Positions 7,246 through 14,731 of a DNA stretch of 24,412 nt are shown here, piece by piece. The translations under genes were made by a program, and so were the position numbers. Location: positions 1 to 24,412 of the IMG/VR virus record IMGVR_UViG_3300001473_000108. One strand, written 5' to 3'. Each line of letters opens with the position of its first letter. Positions within the stretch are counted from its first letter, which is position 1. The stretch comes from a virus. The notes below the pieces were generated by a model. That model worked only from the letters and a program-made list of their open reading frames with translations, was not told where the DNA came from and did not search any database.

Positions 7246-7845
7246 ATGAGATTGCCTGTTGTTTTTGTCGGTTCGGCAAGTGAAACCGGATCGATAGTTC
7301 CCGCAATCCAGCGGAATATGGAGAAGGACGCCTACGTGCTGGACTGGAAAAATGCGTTCACGGTTAGTCACTACACGATCCAGGATCTTCAGGAAAGGGT
7401 TCAGCAGGCCGATTTTGCCATATTTGACCTGACTGCGGTCGGTCAGCGAGCGGAGCGCGATAGCGTCACGCCTGCTGCGAATCAGAACGTGTTGTTTGAG
7501 ATTGGCCTCTTTATGGGAGTCCTTGGAAGAGACCGCACGTTCCTTCTCGTGAACGAGGACGCTCCACCAAGCCTGCCGAGTGACCTCGAAGGCGTTACCT
7601 ACGAGAAATACCGTCCAGACGCTTCCAATATGCGAAACGCACTTGGCCCAGCCTGCGCAACCTTTAGCGCTCGAGTGCGGGAACCTACTGGAATTCATGA
7701 GTTCCGTGCGGTTTGCGAAAGTTCGGATGATCTGCTGATGACGTCGACCATGTTCTGGGAAACGGCCGTCTCGGGGTCGCAGCGCGACGAGGCGTTCGCC
7801 TCGAGAAACATCGAAGTGAGATCCCGGCTTCTACCAGTGCCATGA
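7246..7845 (+). CDS. TIR-like nucleotide-binding protein, putative NADase effector
   Basis: The 199-residue product has the pattern of the bacterial TIR-like family often annotated as predicted nucleotide-binding protein: beta-1 LPVVFVGSAS (3-12), YTIQDLQERVQQADFAIFDL (43-62), NVLFEIGLFMGVLGR (81-95) and LPSDLEG (110-116). Glu85 is the candidate catalytic glutamate by analogy with TIR NADases that act in CBASS, Pycsar and TIR-STING systems. Residues beyond about 140 are not recognised. GGAG lies 6 nt before the ATG. Its stop overlaps the next ATG (ATGA), so the two genes form a coupled pair. The sequence looks less GC-rich than the phage core, consistent with an acquired moron. It likely depletes NAD on activation; the trigger is unknown. 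Confidence 0.78.
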   Translation: MRLPVVFVGSASETGSIVPAIQRNMEKDAYVLDWKNAFTVSHYTIQDLQERVQQADFAIFDLTAVGQRAERDSVTPAANQNVLFEIGLFMGVLGRDRTFLLVNEDAPPSLPSDLEGVTYEKYRPDASNMRNALGPACATFSARVREPTGIHEFRAVCESSDDLLMTSTMFWETAVSGSQRDEAFASRNIEVRSRLLPVP

Positions 7846-8624
7846 CAACCGGCAAAAAGGGTTTCGGCGAGACCGCCGAGGCGTTGGCGCGAAATCCACT
7901 CGGCATCATTGCCCTCTTCATCGTCCTGGTGTACGGTTTCGCTTCGTTCGTCGTATCCAGCGGCCACTCGCTTACGCCAGAAGAGCGCCTTCCTCTGATC
8001 TATTTCCTGGTCGCATTTCCGGTCTTGGTCCTTTGTGTATTTGCCTGGCTCGTCAGCAGCCATAGCACGAAGCTGTTTGCACCAAGCGATTTCCAGGACG
8101 AGGAGAACTACGTCAAGATGCAGATGGAAGTAGTGGCGTCGCTCACGGCGGCCACCGCTAAGACGGATACCTTGGCATCTGCGACCGATTTGGACCAAAT
8201 CGTAGAGGCCGTTCGTTCCGCTGGCCCGGCGGCCGTCGCCACGAGCGATGAGTGGCGAAACCAGATCCTCTGGGTCGATGATCGTCCAGAGAACAATACG
8301 CACGAGCGGAAGGCGTTCGAGGCTATGGGGCTTAGTTTCGTGTTAGCCCTTTCGACCGACGACGCGTTCGAGCGACTGTCGAGCAACAAGTTCGCTGCGA
8401 TCATCTCGGACATGGGGCGGCGCGAGGGGCCGCGAGAGGGTTATGTCCTTCTGGATCGGCTCCGAGCGGAGGGCGATGCGACTCCTCTGTTCTTCTACGC
8501 TGCTTCGAGCGCCCCTGAGCACAAGCGCGAGACACGTGAGCACGGCGGACAGGGTTGCACAAGACACGCACAAGAGTTGTTCGAAATGGTCACTCGCGCA
8601 GTGATCCTGAGGCAAGCCAACTAG
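7842..8624 (+). CDS. Membrane-anchored receiver-domain protein, partner of TIR gene
   Basis: The 260-residue product has two membrane spans, about 19-38 and 50-71, followed by SSHSTKLFAPSDFQDEE and a linker, then a response-regulator receiver domain from about 141. ILWVDDRPENN (142-152) supplies the acidic pair Asp146/Asp147, AIISDMGRREG (186-196) the probable phosphoacceptor Asp190, and LFFYAAS (216-222) the switch region. The lysine-proline motif usual near the receiver end is not evident (EHGGQGCT at 233-240), so phosphorylation chemistry may differ. No output or kinase domain follows. Being translationally coupled to the TIR-like protein, it most likely senses a signal at the membrane and controls, or is controlled by, the TIR partner. 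No kinase gene is present here. Confidence 0.78.
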   Translation: MTTGKKGFGETAEALARNPLGIIALFIVLVYGFASFVVSSGHSLTPEERLPLIYFLVAFPVLVLCVFAWLVSSHSTKLFAPSDFQDEENYVKMQMEVVASLTAATAKTDTLASATDLDQIVEAVRSAGPAAVATSDEWRNQILWVDDRPENNTHERKAFEAMGLSFVLALSTDDAFERLSSNKFAAIISDMGRREGPREGYVLLDRLRAEGDATPLFFYAASSAPEHKRETREHGGQGCTRHAQELFEMVTRAVILRQAN

Positions 8625-8683
8625 GCGAAGTTGTCTACCGTCCCGCGGGCTTGCGTGTTAGGTCCTAGCGGTGTCCGACATCC

Positions 8684-8887
8684 TCAGCGCAGCCCCTCCA
8701 AGCCCGAGGACCCGCCGGCCAACAGGTCGGCGCCTCCGATGGCGGCGACGGCCATCACAATCACGGCCAGGACGGCGCTGATCGCGTAGCCGGACTTCGA
8801 GTGGAAGCGGTCCTGCTTCAGAAGAATGGACTCGACAGCCCGGAAGAACGCGTACGAGGCGATGATCAGCCCTATCGTCGGAATCAT
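8684..8887 (-). CDS. Small two-span membrane protein
   Basis: The 67-residue product starts at ATG 8887 with an excellent ribosome-binding site on the minus strand (AGGAG, 7-nt spacer). Two hydrophobic segments, about residues 2-20 and 33-56, flank a polar loop (LLKQDRFHSKSG). No family is recognised. It lies downstream of, and on the same strand as, the restriction endonuclease gene, 154 bp away, and converges with the receiver-domain gene. It could be a small effector, toxin or holin. Confidence 0.65.
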   Translation of the reverse strand: MIPTIGLIIASYAFFRAVESILLKQDRFHSKSGYAISAVLAVIVMAVAAIGGADLLAGGSSGLEGLR

Positions 8888-9041
8888 GTTGTTGCTCCTG
8901 GAGTCCTCTCTCGGTTGCGATTTGCGGGGTGCTCCTCTGAAATAGCCGAAGCGCCCCTGGTTGGCTCGGTACTGGCGATGGAGAGTGGATGAGGACGAAG
9001 TGGGGCGAGAGGCTATCGGCTGGCTACCGGATTTCTCGTCT

Positions 9042-9773
9042 CTATGATTTGATCAGCTTGCCTTCGTGCGACCGATAAAAGTCCGAGTTACGCTGTGCGA
9101 GGAGCTCGATCAGTTCGTCGAACACCATGTCAACTTCGATCGGATCGCTAGGGTTCCCGGCCAGGTAGAACTCGTAGCTGGGCATGAACGGGTTCGCGTC
9201 GACGAGGCAGATGTACATTCTCTCAAGCTGCTCGTCCCGTCCTGCTGGGTCTTCCCGCCCCGTAAACATCTGGAAGCGGGCGTGTGCGTTCAGAAACGTG
9301 GATTGCCGATTCTTAGAGTCGTCCTTGGCGGCTCCCCGATCAAAGAAGAACACGCCCGCTAGAACGGCGAACGGGAAACGCCGGTGTAGAGTGACGGATT
9401 CGAACAGCATGTCGCCGCGCCTGTTGGTCAGATTCTTTTGATAGTTGTTCGTGCGGCCGTCTGCGAAATTGATCGATTTGATCGATATCGCCAGCAGCAG
9501 TCCCGACTCCTCGGTGGCCCAAGTGACGTCTACTTTCTTGGCGCCAATCCCACCCGACATCCGGCGCTCTGCACCCGAGATACCCGCATCTCCGGGCGGC
9601 GCGGGAAGTGCACCTACCAATCCTCGTCTCCGTAGCTCCGCCCCGAAGGCGTACGCAACGCTCTTAGAGAGTTGCTCGGAATAGGCCTTCTTTTCACTGG
9701 CTTTTGCGCTTTCGCCCGGCTTCGGAGGCAGGTCCTTCAAAGCCGCAGTCAGGAGATCGCTGGCCTTACTCAC
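9042..9773 (-). CDS. Putative type II restriction endonuclease (PD-(D/E)XK-like)
   Basis: I recognise this only by pattern and partnership. It overlaps the end of an N6-adenine DNA methyltransferase gene. I start it at GTG 9773, which overlaps the methylase stop and has GAGG 7 nt upstream, giving 243 residues; an ATG at 9824 gives 260. A candidate nuclease core is GAKKVDVTW (78-85, Asp82), then LLLAISIKS (92-100, Lys99), where the residue two before the lysine is Ser rather than Asp/Glu, a variant to check. NYQKNLTNRRGDMLFES (110-126) and HRRFPFAVLAGVFFFD (130-145) look strongly conserved-type. The product would cut unmodified invading DNA at the methylase's site. It is not obviously PaeR7I or XhoI; specificity is unknown. 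Confidence 0.7.
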   Translation of the reverse strand: MSKASDLLTAALKDLPPKPGESAKASEKKAYSEQLSKSVAYAFGAELRRRGLVGALPAPPGDAGISGAERRMSGGIGAKKVDVTWATEESGLLLAISIKSINFADGRTNNYQKNLTNRRGDMLFESVTLHRRFPFAVLAGVFFFDRGAAKDDSKNRQSTFLNAHARFQMFTGREDPAGRDEQLERMYICLVDANPFMPSYEFYLAGNPSDPIEVDMVFDELIELLAQRNSDFYRSHEGKLIKS

Positions 9774-11397
9774 CGCGGGTCCTCGATCGAGCCAAGCGGC
9801 GATCAAACATGGCTCGCCGAGCATCCCTAATGGAGTCGAGCTGACTCTTCCTCGTCTTTAGATGACCAGTTAGCAGCACTCGATCTACCAGGTTCACGAC
9901 CTTGGCGAGGTCTCCGTTTCGAAGGTGAAGGGCTAGCTGCGGCCGCAGCGACTCCAGCTCGCTCTCGACATCCCTTAGGGTCGATTCCGAAGGAACAGGC
10001 CAGAGGTCGGCTTCGCGCGGTTCGAGCTTTAGCATTCCGCCGCCATAAGAGCGGCCGCATAGCTCGGCTCCAAGTAGAGTGACGCTGTTCAGCATTGAAA
10101 TCGGCAGCAAGGCAGTTCCGATCGCTCGATTTCGGTCCTTGAGATAGACGCAGTGAATCGAATTGAGACATTCGACGCCGGCTTCGTTGGTCACAAGCCT
10201 GGGAGCGTCGTGATTCATGTACGTGAGAAACAGGTCTGGAGCCGGCACGCGAGGAACCTTCCACCAGGGACTTCGGACTCTACACTTGTACGCATCTTGG
10301 ACCCCGGACGCCTCGCCTGATGCAATGTAGACCTTGCTCGCAGCCGAAAGCTGCCTCTGATCGGGACGAAAAAGGTAGACGCGCGCCCCTAAGTCGCGCA
10401 TCTCTCGCCATGCCTTTTCCGAGAAGGTGAGGCCGCGCAAATGACGCGATCCTGGCGGCGAGATTCGAAGCAGGTCTTTCTTCCTTAGGCCCAGCTCGCT
10501 GGCCTCTGAAGCTGATAGACAGAAGAACCGATTGTTCCCGGTCACCATTCCGAGGCTTGTGTCGCCCCAGTCCTTCAGGGGAGTGAATGCGTCGCTCTCC
10601 ACCAGCGTCTTGTAGTTCTGCGCAGCACCTTGCGGGATGAGTGCAGAGAGCCACTTGTCTTGACCGTCTGGGCTCCACCGATGCCATCGAAGATTGGCAA
10701 GATCTTCTAGGTTCTGCGCTTGGTGAAGCTCACAGTGATCAGTGGGCCCAGTCCCCTCGGCGAGCAAAAGCACGACTTCCTCGGAAACACCCGGGAACGT
10801 ACGCTCTTCAAACAGGATCAGTTTCACGCTTCCGAAACGCTGCATTAGGAACCGGCGTACAGCAGCGGCATAGTTCACCGAGAGCAGCTCCGCGGGCAGC
10901 ACCAGTGCCAGTCTTCCAGCCGGTTTCAGGAAGGCCGCAGCATGAACTACGAATGGAGCCCACGAACTTGCGAGACCGGTCACTCGTACGCCCTGAGCGA
11001 GAGCTGCTCGGGCCCCTTTCTCGCGCGCTTCGCCAGCGAAACTTTGGTACCGAACGTACGGTGGGTTGCCGACAACAGCGTCAAACACTGGGTTTGGTTG
11101 CCGGTCGAAAAAGTCGCCGCAATCGAGCGCGGCGCCTGCGCCCACACGAAGCAGCTCCGCCTCGGCGTACCGAATCGACTCCCGATGGATGTCAATACCT
11201 TCGATCTGAGTCGGACTAGGCTCAGCCCCCAGTGCTCTTAATCGTTCGATCCCCGCGGTTAAGAAAACTGCCTCCCCGCAAGACGGCTCCAGCATCTTCT
11301 CGTCGTGGTGCCGAATGGCCCAACTCGCCAGAAACTCCGCTACGATCGGCGGCGTGAAGAACGCCCCTCGCTCCTTCCGATGCGCGACTTCAAGCAT
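9766..11397 (-). CDS. N6-adenine DNA methyltransferase of an R-M pair
   Basis: This 543-residue gamma-type adenine methyltransferase shows the SAM-binding motif EPSCGEAVFL (37-46), acidic GIDIH (67-71), DCGDFF (92-97) and the catalytic NPPY in VGNPPYVRYQ (109-118). The N-terminal ERGAFFTPP is typical of TaqI/Eco57I-class enzymes. The C-terminal half (from about 270), containing WGDTSLGMVTGNNRFF, would be the target-recognition domain. It lacks an N-terminal nuclease domain, so cleavage is left to the neighbouring 9042-9773 gene. The ATG at 11397 has no obvious ribosome-binding site. The pair is transcribed leftward, against the early operon, and looks less GC-rich than the phage core, suggesting acquisition as a unit. 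Confidence 0.9.
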   Translation of the reverse strand: MLEVAHRKERGAFFTPPIVAEFLASWAIRHHDEKMLEPSCGEAVFLTAGIERLRALGAEPSPTQIEGIDIHRESIRYAEAELLRVGAGAALDCGDFFDRQPNPVFDAVVGNPPYVRYQSFAGEAREKGARAALAQGVRVTGLASSWAPFVVHAAAFLKPAGRLALVLPAELLSVNYAAAVRRFLMQRFGSVKLILFEERTFPGVSEEVVLLLAEGTGPTDHCELHQAQNLEDLANLRWHRWSPDGQDKWLSALIPQGAAQNYKTLVESDAFTPLKDWGDTSLGMVTGNNRFFCLSASEASELGLRKKDLLRISPPGSRHLRGLTFSEKAWREMRDLGARVYLFRPDQRQLSAASKVYIASGEASGVQDAYKCRVRSPWWKVPRVPAPDLFLTYMNHDAPRLVTNEAGVECLNSIHCVYLKDRNRAIGTALLPISMLNSVTLLGAELCGRSYGGGMLKLEPREADLWPVPSESTLRDVESELESLRPQLALHLRNGDLAKVVNLVDRVLLTGHLKTRKSQLDSIRDARRAMFDRRLARSRTRGE

Positions 11398-11774
11398 GGA
11401 TGCAGTCAGAGTAGCGCGCCGCGGGGGTCTAGTGGGTCTGAAACGTTACTGAATCGCATTGTTCTGGCCTCAACAGTACCACGGAGGGCCAGTACCTGGA
11501 ATGTGAGCGCGCACACCCCTCCGACGACGCACAGAAGTCGAGCCTAGGCGCCAGGTCGATTTCGCCTCAGGGCGAACTGGTACTTCCGCTGGCTAGCTTC
11601 GCCGGAGGGCGGCCAATAACTTCTCCAACCGCCTCCGAATCTGCCTTAGGACGCGCAGGTGTCCACGCATCTCCGCGATGTCAATTTTCGGGTGCATGAT
11701 CTCTCACATGCACGCCGGCAGCGCCCGCAGTCTAGAAGGCGCAGACCTCGAATGGCGGCCGGCTCGCGACTTAG
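11398..11774. other. 377-bp stretch without a supported gene
   Basis: This lies between the methyltransferase start and the end of the leftward regulator gene. It should hold the restriction-modification promoter and possibly a controller site, but I found no clear -35/-10 pair or C-protein box. One short hairpin is visible at 11561-11576 (TTCGCC, loop TCAG, GGCGAA). Open frames here look like noise: they are Arg/Ser-rich and lack ribosome-binding sites. Confidence 0.5.
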
Positions 11775-12257
11775 TTAGCTTTCGGACATCTGCTCGCGCT
11801 CCACCTGTTTCCGAGTCTTGGCGTAGTCGTCCGCTGCGCCAACGGCTTCAAGCAGGATGCCGCGAAATGGGTTCTGCTTGTCCCGGAGCGCCGACAGAAC
11901 GAGGCGCACAACCTTCTCTTCGCGAGCTGTCCTAGGGCCTTGGTTCTCGTCGTCAGCGTCCTTCCCGGATAGATCTCTAGTGATCAGGCGCTCAACTTCG
12001 TCTAGCGACGGAGGACCCTCCTCGCCGAAGTGTTGGGTCCATAAGGCGACTGCGCTGAATAGTCGGAGGTATGGCTCAAGGCCTTCACGCGAGTAGCGGA
12101 AGCCCTCATCAATCTCCTCGTAGAACTCAAACGCCTGCCGAACGATGTCGGTGTAGGGCCGATCCAGAGATGTCGCGGCCAGTTTGAGATTCCGGCGCTG
12201 TTCCGGGGTAGCCCAGAAGAAAATTTTTACTCGTTCCGAATCAGGCATTTGAGGCAT
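11775..12257 (-). CDS. Ribbon-helix-helix-like regulator, leftward from the switch region
   Basis: The 160-residue product begins with SERVKIFFWATPEQRRNLKLAA-type sequence: a short beta strand, then helix-turn-helix elements through DRPYTDIVRQAFEFY, as in Arc/CopG ribbon-helix-helix or similar antitoxin N-termini. The rest is helical and charged without known motifs. I chose ATG 12257; ATG 12248 is an alternative 9 nt in. The gene is divergent from the 64-residue protein at 12339, and both share a control region packed with AGGCAC repeats. A role as lysogeny repressor of the early operon is inference; an antitoxin without a visible toxin is another option. Confidence 0.65.
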   Translation of the reverse strand: MPQMPDSERVKIFFWATPEQRRNLKLAATSLDRPYTDIVRQAFEFYEEIDEGFRYSREGLEPYLRLFSAVALWTQHFGEEGPPSLDEVERLITRDLSGKDADDENQGPRTAREEKVVRLVLSALRDKQNPFRGILLEAVGAADDYAKTRKQVEREQMSES

Positions 12258-12352
12258 ACATAGGTGCCTTGAGGCACATAGTACCTTGACAGTGAGGCAC
12301 CAAGGCACCACAATTGGTGCATCAGGGGCAGCCCCAATATGTCACAAGGCAC
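12243..12352. promoter_or_regulatory. Divergent operator array of AGGCAC/AGGCAT motifs
   Basis: Within 110 bp there are AGGCAT at 12243 and 12252, a perfect palindrome GTGCCT-TG-AGGCAC at 12264-12277, AGGCAC at 12295 and 12303 (8 bp apart), and AGGCAC at 12347 just inside the rightward gene. This lies between two divergent genes that both encode ribbon-helix-helix-like proteins, a family that binds such short repeated half-sites. It is the best candidate for the element's transcriptional switch. Confidence 0.65.
12286..12314 (+). promoter_or_regulatory. Candidate rightward early promoter
   Basis: TTGACA at 12286-12291 matches the -35 consensus exactly. A 17-bp spacer leads to CACAAT at 12309-12314 (4 of 6 in the -10 consensus). 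Two AGGCAC half-sites fall in the spacer, so a bound repressor would block polymerase. Transcription would start about 20 nt before the 12339 gene and drive the early operon. Confidence 0.6.
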
Positions 12353-12533
12353 CAAAACCAGCAATCACGTCGTGGTCAAGCTGAAGATCCCGACTGAGAT
12401 CCACCACCAACTCAAGGTCTTCGCGGTGCGCCGCGGCGTCTCGTTGCATGACACCTGCATCGAGTCGATCGCGGACTACCTGCAAAGGAACGCCGAGGCT
12501 GCGGACTCTCCTGTAGCTCAGTCGGCTGCCTAG
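12339..12533 (+). CDS. Small ribbon-helix-helix (Arc/CopG-like) DNA-binding protein
   Basis: The 64-residue product has the compact layout of a ribbon-helix-helix protein: beta strand HVVVKLKIP (10-18), helix A TEIHHQLKVFAVRRG (19-33), turn and helix B SLHDTCIESIADYLQ (35-49), then a short polar tail. It is the first gene of the long rightward operon, immediately after the candidate promoter and AGGCAC repeats. By analogy with phage switch regions it could be the Cro-like autoregulator of the early promoter. Start ATG 12339 has only a weak AGGGG upstream. Confidence 0.75.
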   Translation: MSQGTKTSNHVVVKLKIPTEIHHQLKVFAVRRGVSLHDTCIESIADYLQRNAEAADSPVAQSAA

Positions 12534-12542
12534 GAGACACGA

Positions 12543-12956
12543 ATGTCGCGCCTCCTGAGCAAGTTTCCGCCGGGCAAGGCGGAGTCGTCTACGGGCGATC
12601 TGGACCACCTGGGTCCGACCGCTAGGGTCATCTTGGACCGGTCGTCGGACCCAGCGCGAGAAGTGCTTCAGAAGCGCTTTCGTGCGGCTTGCGCTGCATG
12701 GAAGACCGCCACCGACAACACGAACGACGGCCTGGCCGATGCGCTCGGCTGTTCCGCACTTCAACTTAAGCACTGGCTCTCTTCTGATCGGAGCCGCCGG
12801 GTGCCCTCCGAAGTCGTCGACATCGTCGAGCGGATGGCGCAGCAGGCGAAATCAGGTCTCAGCCGCGACCAGATCATCGACGCGGTCGCTGATCTCTGCC
12901 GCGCCGAGGCGCGGTTTGACCGCATTCGAAAGATGCTACTGGAGGCCACGGCATGA
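12543..12956 (+). CDS. HTH-like phage protein, first of two tandem paralogues
   Basis: A 137-residue protein with AGGAG 6 nt before ATG. Its centre reads as a helix-turn-helix: RFRAACAAWKTA, then LADALGCSALQLKHWL followed by SSDRSRRVPSEV. The same order and the near-identical LSSD-x-SRRVP segment occur in the next gene, so the two are paralogues. The helical C-terminus has no known motif. It overlaps the next gene by ATGA. Likely an early transcription regulator. Confidence 0.65.
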   Translation: MSRLLSKFPPGKAESSTGDLDHLGPTARVILDRSSDPAREVLQKRFRAACAAWKTATDNTNDGLADALGCSALQLKHWLSSDRSRRVPSEVVDIVERMAQQAKSGLSRDQIIDAVADLCRAEARFDRIRKMLLEATA

Positions 12957-13297
12957 TGGCCCCGACCGCGGCCGCCAAGCAACGGCTTCGTCAGGCGTAC
13001 TACGCGTGGCGAGTCGCCAAGCAAAACCGCTACAAGCGAGAAGACTTCGCGGCCGAACTCGACATTACGTTCTTCGCCTTGAAGCAGATGCTCAGTTCGG
13101 ACGCCAGCCGACGGGTACCTAATCGGCTTCTGATTCGTGCCGAAGCGCTCGCCCGCCAAGCTCTCCAAGAATCCCTGCGGGAGTTTGAGGCCTACGTACG
13201 TGGCAGTGAGCTGACGCCCGAGGAGCCGCTTCCGTCCAGTGCCGATCCCGCGTTTGCGCTGCGCGATCTTCCGGAGTTCCAGGGGGAAGCAGCTTGA
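12953..13297 (+). CDS. HTH-like phage protein, second tandem paralogue
   Basis: This 114-residue product aligns with its upstream neighbour through RLRQAYYAWRVAK, the candidate recognition region FAAELDITFFALKQML and SSDASRRVPNRL. It lacks the ~35-residue N-terminal extension of the first copy and has a different, acidic/proline-rich C-terminus. The start is ATG 12953 inside the previous stop; ATG 12956 is a one-codon alternative. It overlaps the following TTG start by 4 nt, so expression is coupled. Confidence 0.65.
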   Translation: MMAPTAAAKQRLRQAYYAWRVAKQNRYKREDFAAELDITFFALKQMLSSDASRRVPNRLLIRAEALARQALQESLREFEAYVRGSELTPEEPLPSSADPAFALRDLPEFQGEAA

Positions 13298-13473
13298 ATC
13301 ACACGCCCCACTGCTGCGAAGCCCAAGTGCCGTCCGCCGGCGGCTTCACGCAGGACGGCGAGCGGTGGGACTGCCCGACGTGCGGGACGCGCTGGATCCA
13401 CGTGGTCGAGGAGTCCGAAGGCTGCTGGTGGGAGCGGGTGGACGACGAAGACCAAGACCGGGAGGCCGCATGA
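13294..13473 (+). CDS. Small zinc-ribbon protein
   Basis: A 59-residue frame starting at TTG 13294 (overlapping the previous stop as TTGA, with GGGGGA upstream) and ending as ATGA with the next gene. Cys7/Cys8 and the pair in DCPTCGTRW (Cys27, Cys30) form a likely zinc site; the C-terminus is acidic with several Trp. Its place in the chain of 4-nt overlaps supports reality. Function unknown; single zinc ribbons of this kind are common in early phage regions. Confidence 0.7.
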   Translation: MNHTPHCCEAQVPSAGGFTQDGERWDCPTCGTRWIHVVEESEGCWWERVDDEDQDREAA

Positions 13474-13739
13474 AGCTGATCACCCTCCGCCCGGATCACG
13501 AGGTCGGCGTCATCGTCGGCGGCCCGAGGAAAGCGCTGCCGACCTCGAAGAAGTCGAAGTGCGACACCTGCGGCTCCGAGGTCTGGCTGGCGCCGTCGTC
13601 TCTGAAGCTGATCGAGCGCCAGAACCCTGAGATCGCCTGTTTGCAGTGCGTGATCGATGCCGGGGGTTTCCCCGAGCAGGCGGCCGTTGCCTCGGCGGAA
13701 GAGTATCTCCGAGATCTCGGAGCGGGAGGTCTGAATTAG
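13470..13739 (+). CDS. Small zinc-finger protein
   Basis: An 89-residue product starting at ATG 13470, overlapping the preceding stop by 4 nt. It carries CDTCGSEVWL (Cys31, Cys34) and ACLQC (Cys57, Cys60), a four-cysteine zinc-ribbon arrangement, followed by a short helix. The N-terminal segment has no membrane or signal features. No specific family is recognised; a transcription- or replication-associated accessory is plausible. Confidence 0.7.
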   Translation: MKLITLRPDHEVGVIVGGPRKALPTSKKSKCDTCGSEVWLAPSSLKLIERQNPEIACLQCVIDAGGFPEQAAVASAEEYLRDLGAGGLN

Positions 13740-13743
13740 CGCC

Positions 13744-14271
13744 ATGCGACTGCTTGAAATCCTGTTGACCAAACCGCAGGCGAAACCGGAACCGGCGCCG
13801 GTGATCGAGTTCCCGGGTCGGGACGAAGGCTACGAGCACAAGTTGCGGGTCATGTCGACGATCTGGCAGGAGTCGGCGATCCGAACGCTCGACACCCTGG
13901 CGGAGATGCACTTCCCGTCGTCGCCGAACTGCTGTCGGGTGCGCGATTTCGACTGCGCGGACGACGTCAGTCACGACGGGGTCGAGTGGTGGGCCGAGAG
14001 GCGGAACGCACTCATCGACCGCGCCTACAGTCTTCGGAAGCGTCCTGGGATCGACGCGGACATTCGCGAGTTGCTGGTACGGATCGCCTCGGAAGAGAAG
14101 ACCTACAAGCTCACCGAGATCACCCCGGGGACCTGTCGGCCTTGGTGCGAACTGATCGTCGCGGCGCGGATCCAGATAGGCTGGCTCGGGCTCCCGTGGG
14201 ACGGCTACCCGTGGCGGGACGACGAGGCTCCCGACGAGATTGAGGCGTTCAAGAGGAGCGTGGACCGATGA
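13744..14271 (+). CDS. Unrecognised early phage protein
   Basis: A 175-residue soluble protein, 4 nt downstream of the previous stop and overlapping the next start by ATGA. It is mainly helical, with a His/Cys cluster (HFPSSPNCCRVRDFDCADD, about 59-77) that might bind metal, and a Trp-rich C-terminal part (WLGLPWDGYPWRDDEAP, about 147-163). I cannot assign a family. The operon position, between zinc proteins and recombination genes, suggests an early host-takeover or accessory role. Confidence 0.65.
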   Translation: MRLLEILLTKPQAKPEPAPVIEFPGRDEGYEHKLRVMSTIWQESAIRTLDTLAEMHFPSSPNCCRVRDFDCADDVSHDGVEWWAERRNALIDRAYSLRKRPGIDADIRELLVRIASEEKTYKLTEITPGTCRPWCELIVAARIQIGWLGLPWDGYPWRDDEAPDEIEAFKRSVDR

Positions 14272-14543
14272 CGGACGTCGAGATCAAAGACACGCTCGCC
14301 AGGGCGTTCGCTGAGATGCGCGGGTCCTCGGAGCGGGTGCCTGAGTGGTTTGGCGGTCGGCAGCTGGAGCGCACCGAGGAACTCGCGGCCTTGACTGTGG
14401 TCACGCTCCGATTGATTTCAATCGGCATACCCCCAGACCGCGCCATCGCGGGCGCCATCTCGAGCGGAATCTATCTTGGCCTGCGCATGTCCGAGCTGAA
14501 CGAGACCGACAAGGCCGTCGAGTCTGTGGAGCGTGCGTCGTGA
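14268..14543 (+). CDS. Small helical early phage protein
   Basis: A 91-residue, mostly helical soluble protein with a semi-hydrophobic middle (LTVVTLRLISIGIPPDRAIA, about 42-61). Start ATG 14268 overlaps the previous stop (ATGA) and its end overlaps the next GTG start (GTGA). No motif identifies it. The chain of overlaps is the main support. Confidence 0.6.
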   Translation: MTDVEIKDTLARAFAEMRGSSERVPEWFGGRQLERTEELAALTVVTLRLISIGIPPDRAIAGAISSGIYLGLRMSELNETDKAVESVERAS

Positions 14544-14731
14544 CCGGCTCCAAGCAGCCGAGGCCGTTTGAGCAGACCGTCGCGCGGGCACGTCTGATGC
14601 GCTCGTTCGAGTTGATCGAGCAGCTCGACCGCTGCTACGGCCGGCACGCCTGGACGGGGCCGGTTCCCGAGGCGACGCTCGATGCCGCGCTCTTGCTGAC
14701 CAGGCAGTCGCTACAGGAGCGCAATGCTTGA
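14540..14731 (+). CDS. Small early phage protein
   Basis: A 63-residue protein from GTG 14540, overlapping both neighbours by 4 nt (GTGA, TTGA). Basic N-terminus, then helices (RARLMRSFELIEQLDRCYG). No domain is recognised. It is kept because it fills a gap of the right size in a coupled operon. Confidence 0.6.
   Translation: MTGSKQPRPFEQTVARARLMRSFELIEQLDRCYGRHAWTGPVPEATLDAALLLTRQSLQERNA

Noticed and set aside
9042-9773. PaeR7I/XhoI endonuclease
   Set aside because: Length and the neighbouring methylase are similar, but the sequence does not match what I remember of PaeR7I, so I leave the specificity open.
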